A stretch of DNA of 64,000 nt from Brevundimonas sp. UBA4553 (lineage in GTDB: Bacteria > Pseudomonadota > Alphaproteobacteria > Caulobacterales > Caulobacteraceae). The notes under the pieces were generated by a model. That model was not told the DNA's origin and searched no databases. It saw nothing but the letters and a program-made list of their open reading frames with translations. The position numbers and the translations under genes are program-made. Below, piece by piece: positions 1-7,923 of the stretch (within the stretch, counting starts at the first letter, position 1; the number at the start of each line of letters is the position of its first letter). The stretch covers positions 1 through 64,000 of the forward strand of contig NZ_DGLD01000002.1 of NCBI RefSeq assembly GCF_002387245.1. The letters run 5' to 3'.

Positions 1-232
1 ATCCACCGCCGCCAGCCACTCTCTGGCCCAGGAGGCCGACGTCCTGGCCGCCTCGGTGTCGCGTTTCCGCACCGGCCAGGCCGCTCCCGTCGCGGCCGCC
101 CCGAAACCCGCCCCGGCCCCCGTCCGCGCCCCGCAACCCGTGGCCCAAACCGTCGCCGCGCTGAAGACCGTCGGTCGTGGCGGCGCCGCACTGAAGCCGC
201 AGGCCGTCGAAGACGGCTGGGAAGAGTTCTGA
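1..232 (+). CDS. mcpA: C-terminal end of methyl-accepting chemotaxis protein McpA (5' truncated by window)
   Basis: Open from base 2 to a TGA at 230-232. The visible 76 residues begin with the last part of the receptor signalling helix (STAASHSLAQEADVLAASVS), continue through an Ala/Pro-rich linker and end in EDGWEEF. The final GWEEF fits the C-terminal aromatic pentapeptide that tethers CheR and CheB in receptors such as Tar (NWETF). Position at the head of the che operon matches mcpA of Caulobacter crescentus, where the receptor C-terminus is also needed for its cell-cycle proteolysis (family knowledge, not shown here). The stop overlaps the next start. Ligand-binding and membrane parts lie outside the window. 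Confidence 0.88.
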   Translation, partial: STAASHSLAQEADVLAASVSRFRTGQAAPVAAAPKPAPAPVRAPQPVAQTVAALKTVGRGGAALKPQAVEDGWEEF

Positions 233-513
233 TGACGACGCTTCTCGCCCTTCCGGCCGTGCTTGACCTGCGCGCGGCCGAACCTCTGAAGGCGCAACTC
301 CTGGCCGTACGCGGCCAGGAGACGGCGCTGGACGCCTCGGCCGTCGAACGCCTGGGCGGCCTGTGCCTCCAGGTCCTGCTGTCGGCGCTCCAGACCTGGC
401 GCGCCGACGGTCAGGCCTTGACCTTCGTCAATGCCTCCGAGGCTTTCACCTCGCAATGGAGCGCCTTCGGCGCCTCCGCCTCCGATCTCGCTATGCAAGG
501 CGAACCCGCATGA
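232..513 (+). CDS. cheX: STAS-domain protein of chemotaxis operon (CheX of Caulobacter naming)
   Basis: A 93-residue single STAS domain protein. The segment LDASAVERLGGLCLQVLLSA (about residues 32-52) has the D-x-S-x-V-x-x-L-G-G-x-x-L-Q signature of anti-sigma-antagonist-like STAS domains, with Ser36 at the usual phosphoacceptor place. Its ATG overlaps the mcpA stop and its own stop overlaps the next cheY start, so it is translationally coupled in the operon. The gene at this place in the C. crescentus cluster is called cheX, although it is unrelated to the CheX phosphatase of Thermotoga. Role in chemotaxis is not established; a protein-protein switch is plausible. Confidence 0.8.
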   Translation: MTTLLALPAVLDLRAAEPLKAQLLAVRGQETALDASAVERLGGLCLQVLLSALQTWRADGQALTFVNASEAFTSQWSAFGASASDLAMQGEPA

Positions 514-872
514 AGACCGTTCTGACCGTCGACGACTCGCGCACCATGCGCGACATGCTGATGCTGGCGTTGAAGGACGCCGGCTATCGGGTGGTGCAGG
601 CCGAGGACGGCGTCCACGGTCTGGAGGTGCTCCAGGCCGAGAGCCCGGACATCGTCATCACCGACATCAACATGCCCCGGATGGACGGCTTCGGCTTCAT
701 CGAGGGCATGCGCGCCGATCCCAACCACAAGGCCACCCCGGTGCTGGTCCTGACCACCGAGAGCGACGCCGCCAAGAAGCAGCGCGCCCGCGACGCCGGC
801 GCCACCGGCTGGATCGTCAAGCCCTTCGACCCGGCCAAGCTGGTCGACGCCGTCCGTCGCGTCGCGGCCTGA
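510..872 (+). CDS. cheY: Chemotaxis response regulator CheY (CheYI)
   Basis: A 120-residue stand-alone receiver. Acidic pocket Asp8-Asp9, phosphoacceptor Asp52 (IVITDINMP), conserved Thr near residue 82-83 and Lys104 (WIVKPFD) are all present, so it should accept phosphate from CheA and act on the flagellar switch. Start at 510 overlaps the STAS gene stop by four bases (ATGA); the longer upstream frame reads into that gene and is not used. It is one of three CheY-like proteins in this operon, as in Caulobacter. Which one binds the motor cannot be told from sequence. Confidence 0.95.
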   Translation: MKTVLTVDDSRTMRDMLMLALKDAGYRVVQAEDGVHGLEVLQAESPDIVITDINMPRMDGFGFIEGMRADPNHKATPVLVLTTESDAAKKQRARDAGATGWIVKPFDPAKLVDAVRRVAA

Positions 873-885
873 GGACACCAGACTT

Positions 886-3153
886 ATGAGCGACGATCCG
901 TTCGAGGCCATCAAGGTCACCTTCTTCCAGGAGTGCGCCGAACTGCTGGGCGACCTGGAAGCCAACCTGCTGGCGCTGGAAACCGGCGAGGGCGACATCG
1001 AGACGATCAACGCCGTCTTCCGCGCCGTTCACTCGGTCAAGGGCGGGGCGGGGGCCTTCGGCCTGGAAGACCTGGTGCGCTTCGCCCACGTCTTCGAGAC
1101 CCTGATGGATGAGCTGCGCTCGGGTCGGAAAGAGTGCGACGACGTCACGATCAAGACCCTGCTGCGGGCTTCCGACGTCCTGGCGGACCATATCGCCGCA
1201 GCGCAAGGGACCGGCGCGCCGGTGGACGCCGCGCGCTCGGCCGGTCTGGTCGCCGAGCTGGAGGTCCTGACCCACGGCGTCGTCGCCGCGCCGGCGCCCG
1301 TCGCTGCAGCCCCGGTCGAAGACGACTTCGGCTTCACGCCCCTGACGCTGGATCTGGCCGACTTCGGCGCGCCCGCCGAACTGCCGGCGCTGGATCTGCC
1401 GCCCCTCGACCTGCCGGACCTGGCGGCGCCGTCGGCCGCCGGCTGGCGCATCGTCTTCCGCCCGCATCCGCGCCTCTACGCCAGCGCCAACGACGTCAGC
1501 CTGCTGCTGCGCGAACTGTCGCGCCTGGGTCCGACCTCGGTCGAGCTGGACGCCAGCGGCCTGCCGATGCTGGACGCGCTGGACGCCGAGGACGCGCACC
1601 TGATCTGGACCATCGTCCTGAACGGCGACGCCGCCGAAGCCGCCGTCCGCGACGTCTTCGACTTCGTCGAGATGGATTGCGACCTGAGCATCACCGCCCT
1701 GGACGGCGGCGCCTCGATCCAGGCGGACCTGCCGCCGCTGCCGGTGCTGGACGCCGCCCCCGCCGAGCCCGAGTTCGACCTCGCCGCCCTGCTGGCCAAG
1801 GCCGCCGCGCCGGTCGAGACGCCCGCCCCGGTCGCCGTCGCGGCTCCGGCCCCAGTCGCTCCCGTCCCGGCGCCCGTCGCCGCCGCGCCGAAACCTGTTG
1901 CGCCCGCCGTACCGACGCCCACCGCCGCGCCTTCGGCCCCGGCCGCCGTCGCGCCTGTCACCATTCGCGTCGACCTCGACCGCGTCGATCGCCTGATCAA
2001 CGTGGTCGGCGAACTGGTCATCCAGCAGGCCATGCTGGCCCAGCGCGTGATGGAGAGCGGCCTGGCCCGGTCGTCCGACATCGCCCTGGGTCTGGAGGAT
2101 CTGGAACTGCTGACGCGCGACATCCAGGACAGCGTGATGGCCATCCGCGCCCAGCCGGTGAAGTCGGTGTTCCAGCGCATGCCGCGTCTGGTCCGCGAAG
2201 TCGCCGAGATGACCGGCAAGCGCGTGCGTCTGGTCACTTCGGGCGAGGACACCGAGGTCGACAAGACCGTCGTCGAGCGCCTGGCTGAGCCGATCACCCA
2301 TATGCTGCGCAACGCCATCGACCACGGGCTGGAAAGCCCCGAGGAGCGCGAGGCCGCCGGCAAGCCGGCCGAGGGCACGGTGCGTCTGGCCGCCCTGCAT
2401 CGCTCGGGCCGCATCGTCATCGAGATCGCAGACGACGGCAAAGGCATCAATCGCCCCCGCGTGCGCGGCATCGCCGTGGATCGCGGCCTGATCGCCGAGG
2501 ACGCCGTCCTGACCGACGACGAGGTCGACAATCTGATCTTCCTGCCCGGCTTCTCGACCGCCGAGACCGTCACCGACGTCTCGGGCCGCGGCGTCGGCAT
2601 GGACGTGGTCAAGCGTTCGATCCAGGCCCTGGGCGGGCGCATCTCGATCAGTTCGGTTCCGGGTAAGGGTTCGACCTTCACCCTCAGCCTGCCGCTGACC
2701 TTGGCCGTTCTGGACGGCATGGTGGTGGGCGCCGCCGAACAGACCCTGGTGGCCCCCCTGTCGGCGATCGTCGAAAGCCTGACCCCGCGCGTCGAGGACA
2801 TCCACTACGTCGGCGGCCATGACGCCGTGATCCGCTTCCGTGAAGAGTTCGTGCCTCTGGTGGATGTGGGCCGCGTCATGGGCTTCCGTGACGACGCCAC
2901 GCCCCTGATGGGCGGGGTGGTCATGATCGTCGAGACCGAGGCCGGCTCGCGCGCCGCCCTGCTGGTGGATGCGATCAACGGCCAGCGCCAGGTGGTCATC
3001 AAGAGCCTGGAAACCCACTACCGCCACGTCGACGGCGTTTCCGCCGCAACCATTCTGGGCGACGGCAGCGTCGCCCTGATCCTCGACATCGACGCCCTGG
3101 TCATCGCCGGGCGCCGCAAATCCAACCGCCCCGAACTGAAGATGGCGAGCTGA
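886..3153 (+). CDS. cheA: Chemotaxis histidine kinase CheA
   Basis: 755 residues, full CheA layout. An N-terminal Hpt domain carries His49 in FRAVHSVKGGAGAFG. A long Ala/Pro-rich middle region includes a P2-like segment around 185-280. The P3 dimerisation region starts near residue 360 (RVDLDRVDRLINVVGELV). The kinase domain has the N box (HMLRNAIDHGLE), G1 (DDGKGI) and G2 (GRGVGMDVV) motifs, and a CheW-like domain follows from about 615. It phosphorylates CheY and CheB in receptor arrays. It lies 13 bases behind cheY and 5 bases before cheW. This copy is intact, unlike the second cheA at 13677. Confidence 0.96.
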   Translation: MSDDPFEAIKVTFFQECAELLGDLEANLLALETGEGDIETINAVFRAVHSVKGGAGAFGLEDLVRFAHVFETLMDELRSGRKECDDVTIKTLLRASDVLADHIAAAQGTGAPVDAARSAGLVAELEVLTHGVVAAPAPVAAAPVEDDFGFTPLTLDLADFGAPAELPALDLPPLDLPDLAAPSAAGWRIVFRPHPRLYASANDVSLLLRELSRLGPTSVELDASGLPMLDALDAEDAHLIWTIVLNGDAAEAAVRDVFDFVEMDCDLSITALDGGASIQADLPPLPVLDAAPAEPEFDLAALLAKAAAPVETPAPVAVAAPAPVAPVPAPVAAAPKPVAPAVPTPTAAPSAPAAVAPVTIRVDLDRVDRLINVVGELVIQQAMLAQRVMESGLARSSDIALGLEDLELLTRDIQDSVMAIRAQPVKSVFQRMPRLVREVAEMTGKRVRLVTSGEDTEVDKTVVERLAEPITHMLRNAIDHGLESPEEREAAGKPAEGTVRLAALHRSGRIVIEIADDGKGINRPRVRGIAVDRGLIAEDAVLTDDEVDNLIFLPGFSTAETVTDVSGRGVGMDVVKRSIQALGGRISISSVPGKGSTFTLSLPLTLAVLDGMVVGAAEQTLVAPLSAIVESLTPRVEDIHYVGGHDAVIRFREEFVPLVDVGRVMGFRDDATPLMGGVVMIVETEAGSRAALLVDAINGQRQVVIKSLETHYRHVDGVSAATILGDGSVALILDIDALVIAGRRKSNRPELKMAS

Positions 3154-3158
3154 GTACC

Positions 3159-3632
3159 ATGACCGAAGTCACCTCCAACGTCGCCGGCGCCGACCGCGAA
3201 CTGATCGCCTTCCGCATCGGCGAGCAGGAATTCTGCGTCGACATCATGAACGTCCGCGAGATTCGCGGCTGGACCCCCGCGACGCCCCTGCCGCGCTCGC
3301 CGTCCTACATGAAGGGCGTGATCAACCTGCGCGGCATCGTCCTGCCGATCATCGACCTGGGCGCCCGCTTCGGCCTGGCCACGGCCGAGCCGACCGCCCG
3401 CCACGTCATCATGGTGGCCCACATCGGCAGCCGTCTGGTCGGCCTGCTGGTCGATGCGGTGTCGGACATCGTGCAACTGACGGACTCTACCATCCAGCCG
3501 ACGCCGGATGTCGCCAGCGACCACGTGAAGACCTTCGTCAAGGGCATCTTCGCCGTCGAGGGCGGCCGCATGATCAGCCTGATCGATCTGGAGCACGTCC
3601 TGCCGGCTGAAAGCGAAGCCGAAGCCGCATGA
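3159..3632 (+). CDS. cheW: Chemotaxis coupling protein CheW
   Basis: 157 residues forming one CheW domain that bridges receptors and CheA. Recognisable are the opening LIAFRIGEQEFCVDIMNVREI and the core YMKGVINLRGIVLPIIDLGARFG. The acidic residues and the NLRG turn used for CheA/receptor contact are present. It sits between cheA and cheR and overlaps the cheR start by four bases. A separate CheW at 16449 serves the second cluster. Confidence 0.96.
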   Translation: MTEVTSNVAGADRELIAFRIGEQEFCVDIMNVREIRGWTPATPLPRSPSYMKGVINLRGIVLPIIDLGARFGLATAEPTARHVIMVAHIGSRLVGLLVDAVSDIVQLTDSTIQPTPDVASDHVKTFVKGIFAVEGGRMISLIDLEHVLPAESEAEAA

Positions 3633-4495
3633 CGACCGCCGCCGGGCGCACGTCCCTGGTGGAAGGCGAGTTCGTCTTCACCGCCGAGGATTTCCGCCAC
3701 ATCGCCCAGACCCTGCACGCCCACGCCGGCATAGCCCTGAGCGAAGGCAAGGCCGCCCTGGTCTATTCCCGTCTGGCCAAGCGCCTGCGGGTTCTGGGGC
3801 TGCGCAGCTTCCGCGACTACTGCGCCCTGATCGAGGGCGTGGAAGGCGTCGACGAGCGTCAGGCCATGACCGCCGCCCTGACCACCAACGTCACCCGCTT
3901 CTACCGCGAGCCGCACCACTTCGATCACCTGCGCGACAAGGTGATGCCGGAACTGGCCGCACGGGCGCGGGCCGGCGGGCGCGTGCGGCTGTGGTCGGCC
4001 GCCTGTTCCAACGGACAGGAGCCCTATTCGATGGCCCTGACCGTGCTGGACGTCCTGCCCGAAGCGGCGGATCTGGACGTGCGCATCCTGGCCACCGACA
4101 TCGACCCCAACATGGTGGCCGAGGGCGCGGCGGGCGTCTATTCCGAGGAACTGCTGTCGCCGGTCCCGGCGTCGGGCCGCAAGCATTTCACGCCGGTCGC
4201 CGGCTCGCCCGGACAGTTCAGCGCCGACGCCACCCTGCGTCGCCTGGTCTCCTTCCGTGAGCTGAACCTGATCGGCGACTGGCCCATGCGCGGCAAGTTC
4301 GACGTCATCTTCTGCCGCAACGTGGTCATCTACTTCGACGACGCGACGCAGGAGATGGTCTGGGGCCGCTTCACGCCCATGATGACGCCCGGCGCCACCC
4401 TCTATATCGGCCATTCGGAACGTGTCAGCGGCCCGGCGATCTCGCAGCTGCAGACCTGCGGCCTGACCGCCTACAGACTGGGCGCGCGGGCATGA
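3629..4495 (+). CDS. cheR: Chemoreceptor methyltransferase CheR
   Basis: 288 residues. An N-terminal alpha-helical CheR domain (FTAEDFRHIAQTLHAHAGIALSEGK) is followed by a SAM-dependent methyltransferase fold with RLWSAACSNGQEPYS (about residues 121-135) and FDVIFCRNVVIYFD (about 223-236). It methylates receptor glutamates during adaptation. Its ATG lies within the cheW stop and its stop overlaps the cheB start, so cheW-cheR-cheB are translationally coupled. The GWEEF tail of the McpA fragment upstream may tether it. Confidence 0.96.
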   Translation: MTTAAGRTSLVEGEFVFTAEDFRHIAQTLHAHAGIALSEGKAALVYSRLAKRLRVLGLRSFRDYCALIEGVEGVDERQAMTAALTTNVTRFYREPHHFDHLRDKVMPELAARARAGGRVRLWSAACSNGQEPYSMALTVLDVLPEAADLDVRILATDIDPNMVAEGAAGVYSEELLSPVPASGRKHFTPVAGSPGQFSADATLRRLVSFRELNLIGDWPMRGKFDVIFCRNVVIYFDDATQEMVWGRFTPMMTPGATLYIGHSERVSGPAISQLQTCGLTAYRLGARA

Positions 4496-5535
4496 GCCAG
4501 ACCCCCGTCCGCGTTCTGGTCGTCGATGACAGCGCCACCATGCGCAGTCTGATCAGCGCCGTCCTGCGTCGCGATCCCGAGATTTCGGTGGTCGGCTCGG
4601 CCGCCGATCCACTGGAGGCCCGCACCGCCATCAAGGAGCTGAATCCCGACGTCATCACCCTGGACGTCGAGATGCCCAACATGAACGGGCTGGAGTTCCT
4701 CGAGAAGATCATGCGGCTGCGGCCCATGCCCGTGGTCATGGTCTCGACCCTGACCCAGGCGGGGACCGACGTCACCCTGGCGGCGCTGGAAGTCGGCGCC
4801 GTGGACGCCGTCGCCAAGCCCGCGCCCGGCGTCCCGGCTCAGGAGGCCTTCGCCGACCTGGCCGAGAAGGTGAAGATCGCCGCCCGCTCGCGGGTGCGTC
4901 CGCTGGAAACGCGTGAGACGCGCGCGGTGGACGGCGCCTATCGCGCCGACGCCAACCATGTTCTGGCCATCGGCGCCTCGACCGGCGGCGTCGAGGCCCT
5001 GCTGAACATCCTGTCGGCTTTCCCGGCCAACTGTCCCGCGACCGTGGTGACGCAGCACATGCCCGCCACCTTCACCAAGAGCTTCGCCGCGCGCCTGGAC
5101 AAGGCGTCTGGGGCCACGGTCACCGAGGCCGTCGACGGTGCGCCCCTGGCGCCCGGCCACGTCTACATCGCCCCCGGCGGCGAGCGGCACCTGGAGGTGT
5201 CGGGCGGACGTTGCCGTCTGGTCGCCGCTGACACCGTCAACGGCCACCGCCCCTCGGTGGACGTCCTGTTCAACTCAGTGGCCCGCCTGGGCCGTAACAT
5301 GACCGGCGTCATCCTGACCGGCATGGGCAAGGACGGGGCCAAGGGGCTTCTGGCCATGCGCCAGGCCGGCGCCCGCACCCTGGGCCAGGACGAAGCCTCC
5401 AGCGTCGTCTACGGCATGCCGCGCGCCGCCTTCGAACTGGGCGCCGTGGAGCGCCAGCTGTCTCTGCCCCGTCTCGCCCCCGCCATTCTCGAACTGTGCG
5501 CCGCCGCTGCGCCCGCCTCAAAGCCTGTTGCGTAA
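4492..5535 (+). CDS. cheB: Chemotaxis methylesterase/glutamine deamidase CheB
   Basis: 347 residues. The N-terminal receiver (phosphoacceptor Asp58 in VITLDVEMP) is joined by a linker to the methylesterase domain. The catalytic triad is visible as Ser163 (IGASTGG), His189 (TQHMP) and Asp281 (GMGKDGA), matching the spacing known for enteric CheB. It removes receptor methyl groups when phosphorylated by CheA. Translationally coupled to cheR upstream; a second cheY follows after 9 bases. Confidence 0.96.
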   Translation: MSQTPVRVLVVDDSATMRSLISAVLRRDPEISVVGSAADPLEARTAIKELNPDVITLDVEMPNMNGLEFLEKIMRLRPMPVVMVSTLTQAGTDVTLAALEVGAVDAVAKPAPGVPAQEAFADLAEKVKIAARSRVRPLETRETRAVDGAYRADANHVLAIGASTGGVEALLNILSAFPANCPATVVTQHMPATFTKSFAARLDKASGATVTEAVDGAPLAPGHVYIAPGGERHLEVSGGRCRLVAADTVNGHRPSVDVLFNSVARLGRNMTGVILTGMGKDGAKGLLAMRQAGARTLGQDEASSVVYGMPRAAFELGAVERQLSLPRLAPAILELCAAAAPASKPVA

Positions 5536-5544
5536 GGACCGCCT

Positions 5545-5934
5545 ATGCCTGCCGCCTCCGCCCTCAATGTCCTGGTCGTCGACGACCAGCTGACCATGCG
5601 TTCCCTGATCCGCAACAGCCTGCAACAGATCGGGGTGCGTGAGATTTCCGAAGCCGCCGACGGCGAACTGGCGCTGCGCGCGATCATCGCCAAGCCGGTG
5701 CACCTGGTGATCTCCGACTTCAACATGCCGAACCTGGACGGCCTGGGCCTGCTGCGCGCCATCCGCGCCCACCCGCCGACCTCCAAGACCGCCTTCATCA
5801 TGCTGACGGGCCGCGCCGATCGCGAGTTGGTGCAGCGCGCGGTGCAGTTCGGCGTGAACAACTATCTGGTCAAACCCTTCACCACCGCCCAGCTGAAAGA
5901 GAAGCTGGAAGGCGTGTTCGGCCCGCTGACATGA
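5545..5934 (+). CDS. cheY: CheY-like response regulator (CheYII)
   Basis: 129 residues, a single receiver with Asp13-Asp14, Asp58 (VISDFNMPNLDG), Thr88 and Lys110 (YLVKPF). The ending NNYLVKPFTTAQLKEKL is close to that of the cheY of the second cluster (13128-13514), so these two are more alike than either is to the first CheY here. It lies between cheB and cheD, as cheYII does in Caulobacter. It could be a motor-binding CheY or a phosphate sink. Confidence 0.94.
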   Translation: MPAASALNVLVVDDQLTMRSLIRNSLQQIGVREISEAADGELALRAIIAKPVHLVISDFNMPNLDGLGLLRAIRAHPPTSKTAFIMLTGRADRELVQRAVQFGVNNYLVKPFTTAQLKEKLEGVFGPLT

Positions 5935-6476
5935 TTGGCGTCGGCGACCAGCAGATGACGGAGCGTCGGATCCACGTCGGCCAGGGCGATCACTATGTGA
6001 CGTCCGACCGCGACGTCGTGCTTTCGACCGTCCTCGGCAGCTGCGTCGCCATGTGCCTGCGCGATCCCCTGGCCGGGATCGGCGGCATGAACCACTTCCT
6101 CCTGCCCGAAGGGGCGGGGGCCGGAACGGACGCGGGGCGTCGCTACGGCGCCTACGCCATGGAACTGCTGATCAACGACGTTTTGAAGGCGGGCGGGCGT
6201 CGCGACCGTCTGGAAGCCAAACTGTTCGGCGGCGGCCGGATGTTCGACTCTCTGAAGGACGTGGGGACGTCCAACGCCGACTTTGCGGAACGTTTTCTGG
6301 CCGACGAGGGCATCCCCGTCGTCGGCGCCAGCCTCAGGGGCGCCGGGGGGCGTCGACTGCATTACTGGCCGGTGACCGGTCGGGCGCTGCAACGCGCGGT
6401 TACGGATGCGGTCGCCCCGCGCCCGACGCCGCCGCCGCCGCCGCCCGTCGACTCCGGTGCGCTGGAGCTGTTCTGA
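5931..6476 (+). CDS. cheD: Chemoreceptor glutamine deamidase CheD
   Basis: 181 residues. The CheD core is clear: TVLGSCVAMCLRD supplies the catalytic Cys and GIGGMNHFLLP the catalytic His; GGRMF and the later RRLHYWPVTG also fit the family. CheD deamidates receptor glutamines and in many bacteria interacts with CheC/CheY. The start used overlaps the cheY stop (ATGA); an ATG at 5955 is an alternative. The C-terminus carries a run of prolines before SGALELF. The stop is joined to the start of the next gene. Confidence 0.94.
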   Translation: MIGVGDQQMTERRIHVGQGDHYVTSDRDVVLSTVLGSCVAMCLRDPLAGIGGMNHFLLPEGAGAGTDAGRRYGAYAMELLINDVLKAGGRRDRLEAKLFGGGRMFDSLKDVGTSNADFAERFLADEGIPVVGASLRGAGGRRLHYWPVTGRALQRAVTDAVAPRPTPPPPPPVDSGALELF

Positions 6477-6832
6477 TGAACGACTACGACACCAAGGGAC
6501 TGCTGACGGCGGTGGCCGCCGAACTGGCCGACATCCGCACCGGCGTGGACGAGGCGGGCGGCCTGGTGGCCGAACTGCTGCGTCTGGCGCCGCCCGAGCA
6601 GCGCCTGACCTTTCTGACGCGGATGCAGGCCTTCGACGTGCTGAGCCAGCGCGTGGACGCCCTGTCCGGTCTGGCCGGCGCCCTGGCGGCGGACCAGCCG
6701 ATGGACACCGCCCTGGCCGCCCTGCCTCTGGCCGAAATGGCCGATCGCCTGCGCGAGCTGTCGCTGCGGGTGAAGTCGCCGGCGACTTCGGCTCCCGTGG
6801 CCGTGTCCGGCGACCTGCTGCTGTTCGACTGA
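6476..6832 (+). CDS. cheU: Small chemotaxis-operon protein, CheU position
   Basis: 118 residues, no catalytic motif recognised. It is rich in Ala and Leu and predicted largely alpha-helical (DTKGLLTAVAAELADIRTGV... QAFDVLSQRVDALSGLAGAL), possibly a helical bundle. The ATG shares bases with the cheD stop and the gene ends 4 bases before the third cheY. Its place between cheD and that cheY equals cheU in the C. crescentus operon, which is the only reason for the name. Its size and the neighbouring CheY proteins make a CheY-interacting role conceivable, but there is no motif proving it. Confidence 0.7.
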   Translation: MNDYDTKGLLTAVAAELADIRTGVDEAGGLVAELLRLAPPEQRLTFLTRMQAFDVLSQRVDALSGLAGALAADQPMDTALAALPLAEMADRLRELSLRVKSPATSAPVAVSGDLLLFD

Positions 6833-6836
6833 TCCG

Positions 6837-7427
6837 ATGAGCGCTCAAGACCGCGTCAATCTGGAGCAGTCGACTGTTTTGCTGATCGACGACAATCCCC
6901 AGGCGCTGGACATGCTCAGTTCGGTGTTCCAGGGCTTTGGCGTCAAGGAACAGATCAAGTGCGCCTCGGCGACCGAAGGGGTGCGGGTTATCCAGAACCG
7001 CGCCGTCGACCTGATCGTCATCGACTGCGCCGACCCCGAGATGGACAGCTACGCCTTCGCCCGCTGGCTGCGGCGCGAGACCCCCGCGCCCATGCGCTTC
7101 ATCCCCATCATGCTGCTGACCGGCCACGCCTCGCAGGCCAAGGTCCAGGAAGGCCGCGACTGCGGGGTCAGCTTTGTCGTGACCAAGCCCCTGACGCCCG
7201 CCGTCCTGCTGCGACGCATCCTGTGGCTGGCGGGCGACGAGCGCGAGTTCGTCGAGAGCGCCAACTACGTCGGACCTGATCGACGCGTGCGGAATTTCGG
7301 TCCGCCGCTGGGCGTTCCGGGTCGCCGCGAAGGCGATCTGTCGACGCACGTCGGCGCCGCCGTCGAGGAAAACATGGACCAGTCCGACATCGACATGCTG
7401 ATGAAGCCCCAAAGGGTCGCCCTGTGA
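6837..7427 (+). CDS. cheY: CheY-like response regulator with C-terminal extension (CheYIII)
   Basis: 196 residues. A receiver occupies about 1-130 with Asp18-Asp19, Asp63 (LIVIDCADPEMD), Thr95 and Lys117 (VVTKPLT). The phosphoacceptor loop is unusual: CADPEMD replaces the normal D-x-x-MP-xMDG pattern. A 65-residue tail follows, containing YVGPDRRVRNFGPP and ending EENMDQSDIDMLMKPQRVAL. YxGPDRR-type tails occur in other alphaproteobacterial regulators. It takes the cheYIII place of the Caulobacter operon. It may be a divergent regulator rather than a motor-binding CheY. Confidence 0.85.
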   Translation: MSAQDRVNLEQSTVLLIDDNPQALDMLSSVFQGFGVKEQIKCASATEGVRVIQNRAVDLIVIDCADPEMDSYAFARWLRRETPAPMRFIPIMLLTGHASQAKVQEGRDCGVSFVVTKPLTPAVLLRRILWLAGDEREFVESANYVGPDRRVRNFGPPLGVPGRREGDLSTHVGAAVEENMDQSDIDMLMKPQRVAL

Positions 7428-7437
7428 GCACCGCCAA

Positions 7438-7893
7438 GTGACCGAAGCCCGCACCCTGAAGATCAAGACCACGCTCGCGCGCCAGATGGCCCAACCGGGC
7501 GGACGCTCTGTCGCCGACATCGAGCGCCGCGCCAACGAGCGGCTGGAGCGCCACCGCGACGACGTCATGATCACCGTCGGCGGCACGATCACCGAGCTGG
7601 AGCTGGTCGTGGCGGCGGCAGCGCCCGGCAGCGAGGCTCAGGTCTACCGCCTGGCCTCATCGCTGCTGGACACCGCCGGGTTCTTCGACACAGGCCCGCT
7701 GTATGACGCGGGCTACAGCCTGTGCGACGTGGCCGACCGGATGCAGACCGGCGGCGCCTGGAACTGGCCCACAGTCGCGGTCCACGTCCAGGCCATGCGG
7801 TTGATCCTGACCGGCGGCTGCAAGGCCGACGCCGTCAGCGACGCCCTGCTGCTGGGTCTGCGCTCCGTAGCCGCGAAGGCGAGGCAGGAATAG
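7438..7893 (+). CDS. cheE: Last gene of chemotaxis operon, CheE position
   Basis: 151 residues, no known domain recognised. Helical N-terminus (MTEARTLKIKTTLARQMAQPGGRSVADIERRANERLERHRDDVM) and a C-terminal half with three Trp/His-rich helices (GAWNWPTVAVHVQAMRLIL). The start is a GTG at 7438; an earlier GTG at 7424 runs into a stop after five codons. It closes the operon and matches cheE of C. crescentus by position. It is followed by a strong hairpin at 7896. Function unknown. Confidence 0.75.
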   Translation: MTEARTLKIKTTLARQMAQPGGRSVADIERRANERLERHRDDVMITVGGTITELELVVAAAAPGSEAQVYRLASSLLDTAGFFDTGPLYDAGYSLCDVADRMQTGGAWNWPTVAVHVQAMRLILTGGCKADAVSDALLLGLRSVAAKARQE

Positions 7894-7895
7894 GT

Positions 7896-7918
7896 CCTTC
7901 TCCCGCAAGGGGAGAAGG
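7896..7918. terminator. Bidirectional hairpin between cheE and dadA
   Basis: Perfect 9-bp inverted repeat CCTTCTCCC / GGGAGAAGG around a 5-base loop, placed between the convergent ends of cheE and the D-amino acid dehydrogenase gene. No clear T-run on either side, so it may be a terminator or one of the short palindromes common between genes in Caulobacterales. Confidence 0.6.
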
Positions 7919-7923
7919 GATGA

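Noticed and set aside
817..3027. 736-residue open frame on the minus strand opposite cheA
   Set aside because: Composition is Arg/Gly/His/Gln-rich without any domain; it mirrors cheA codons in GC-rich DNA.
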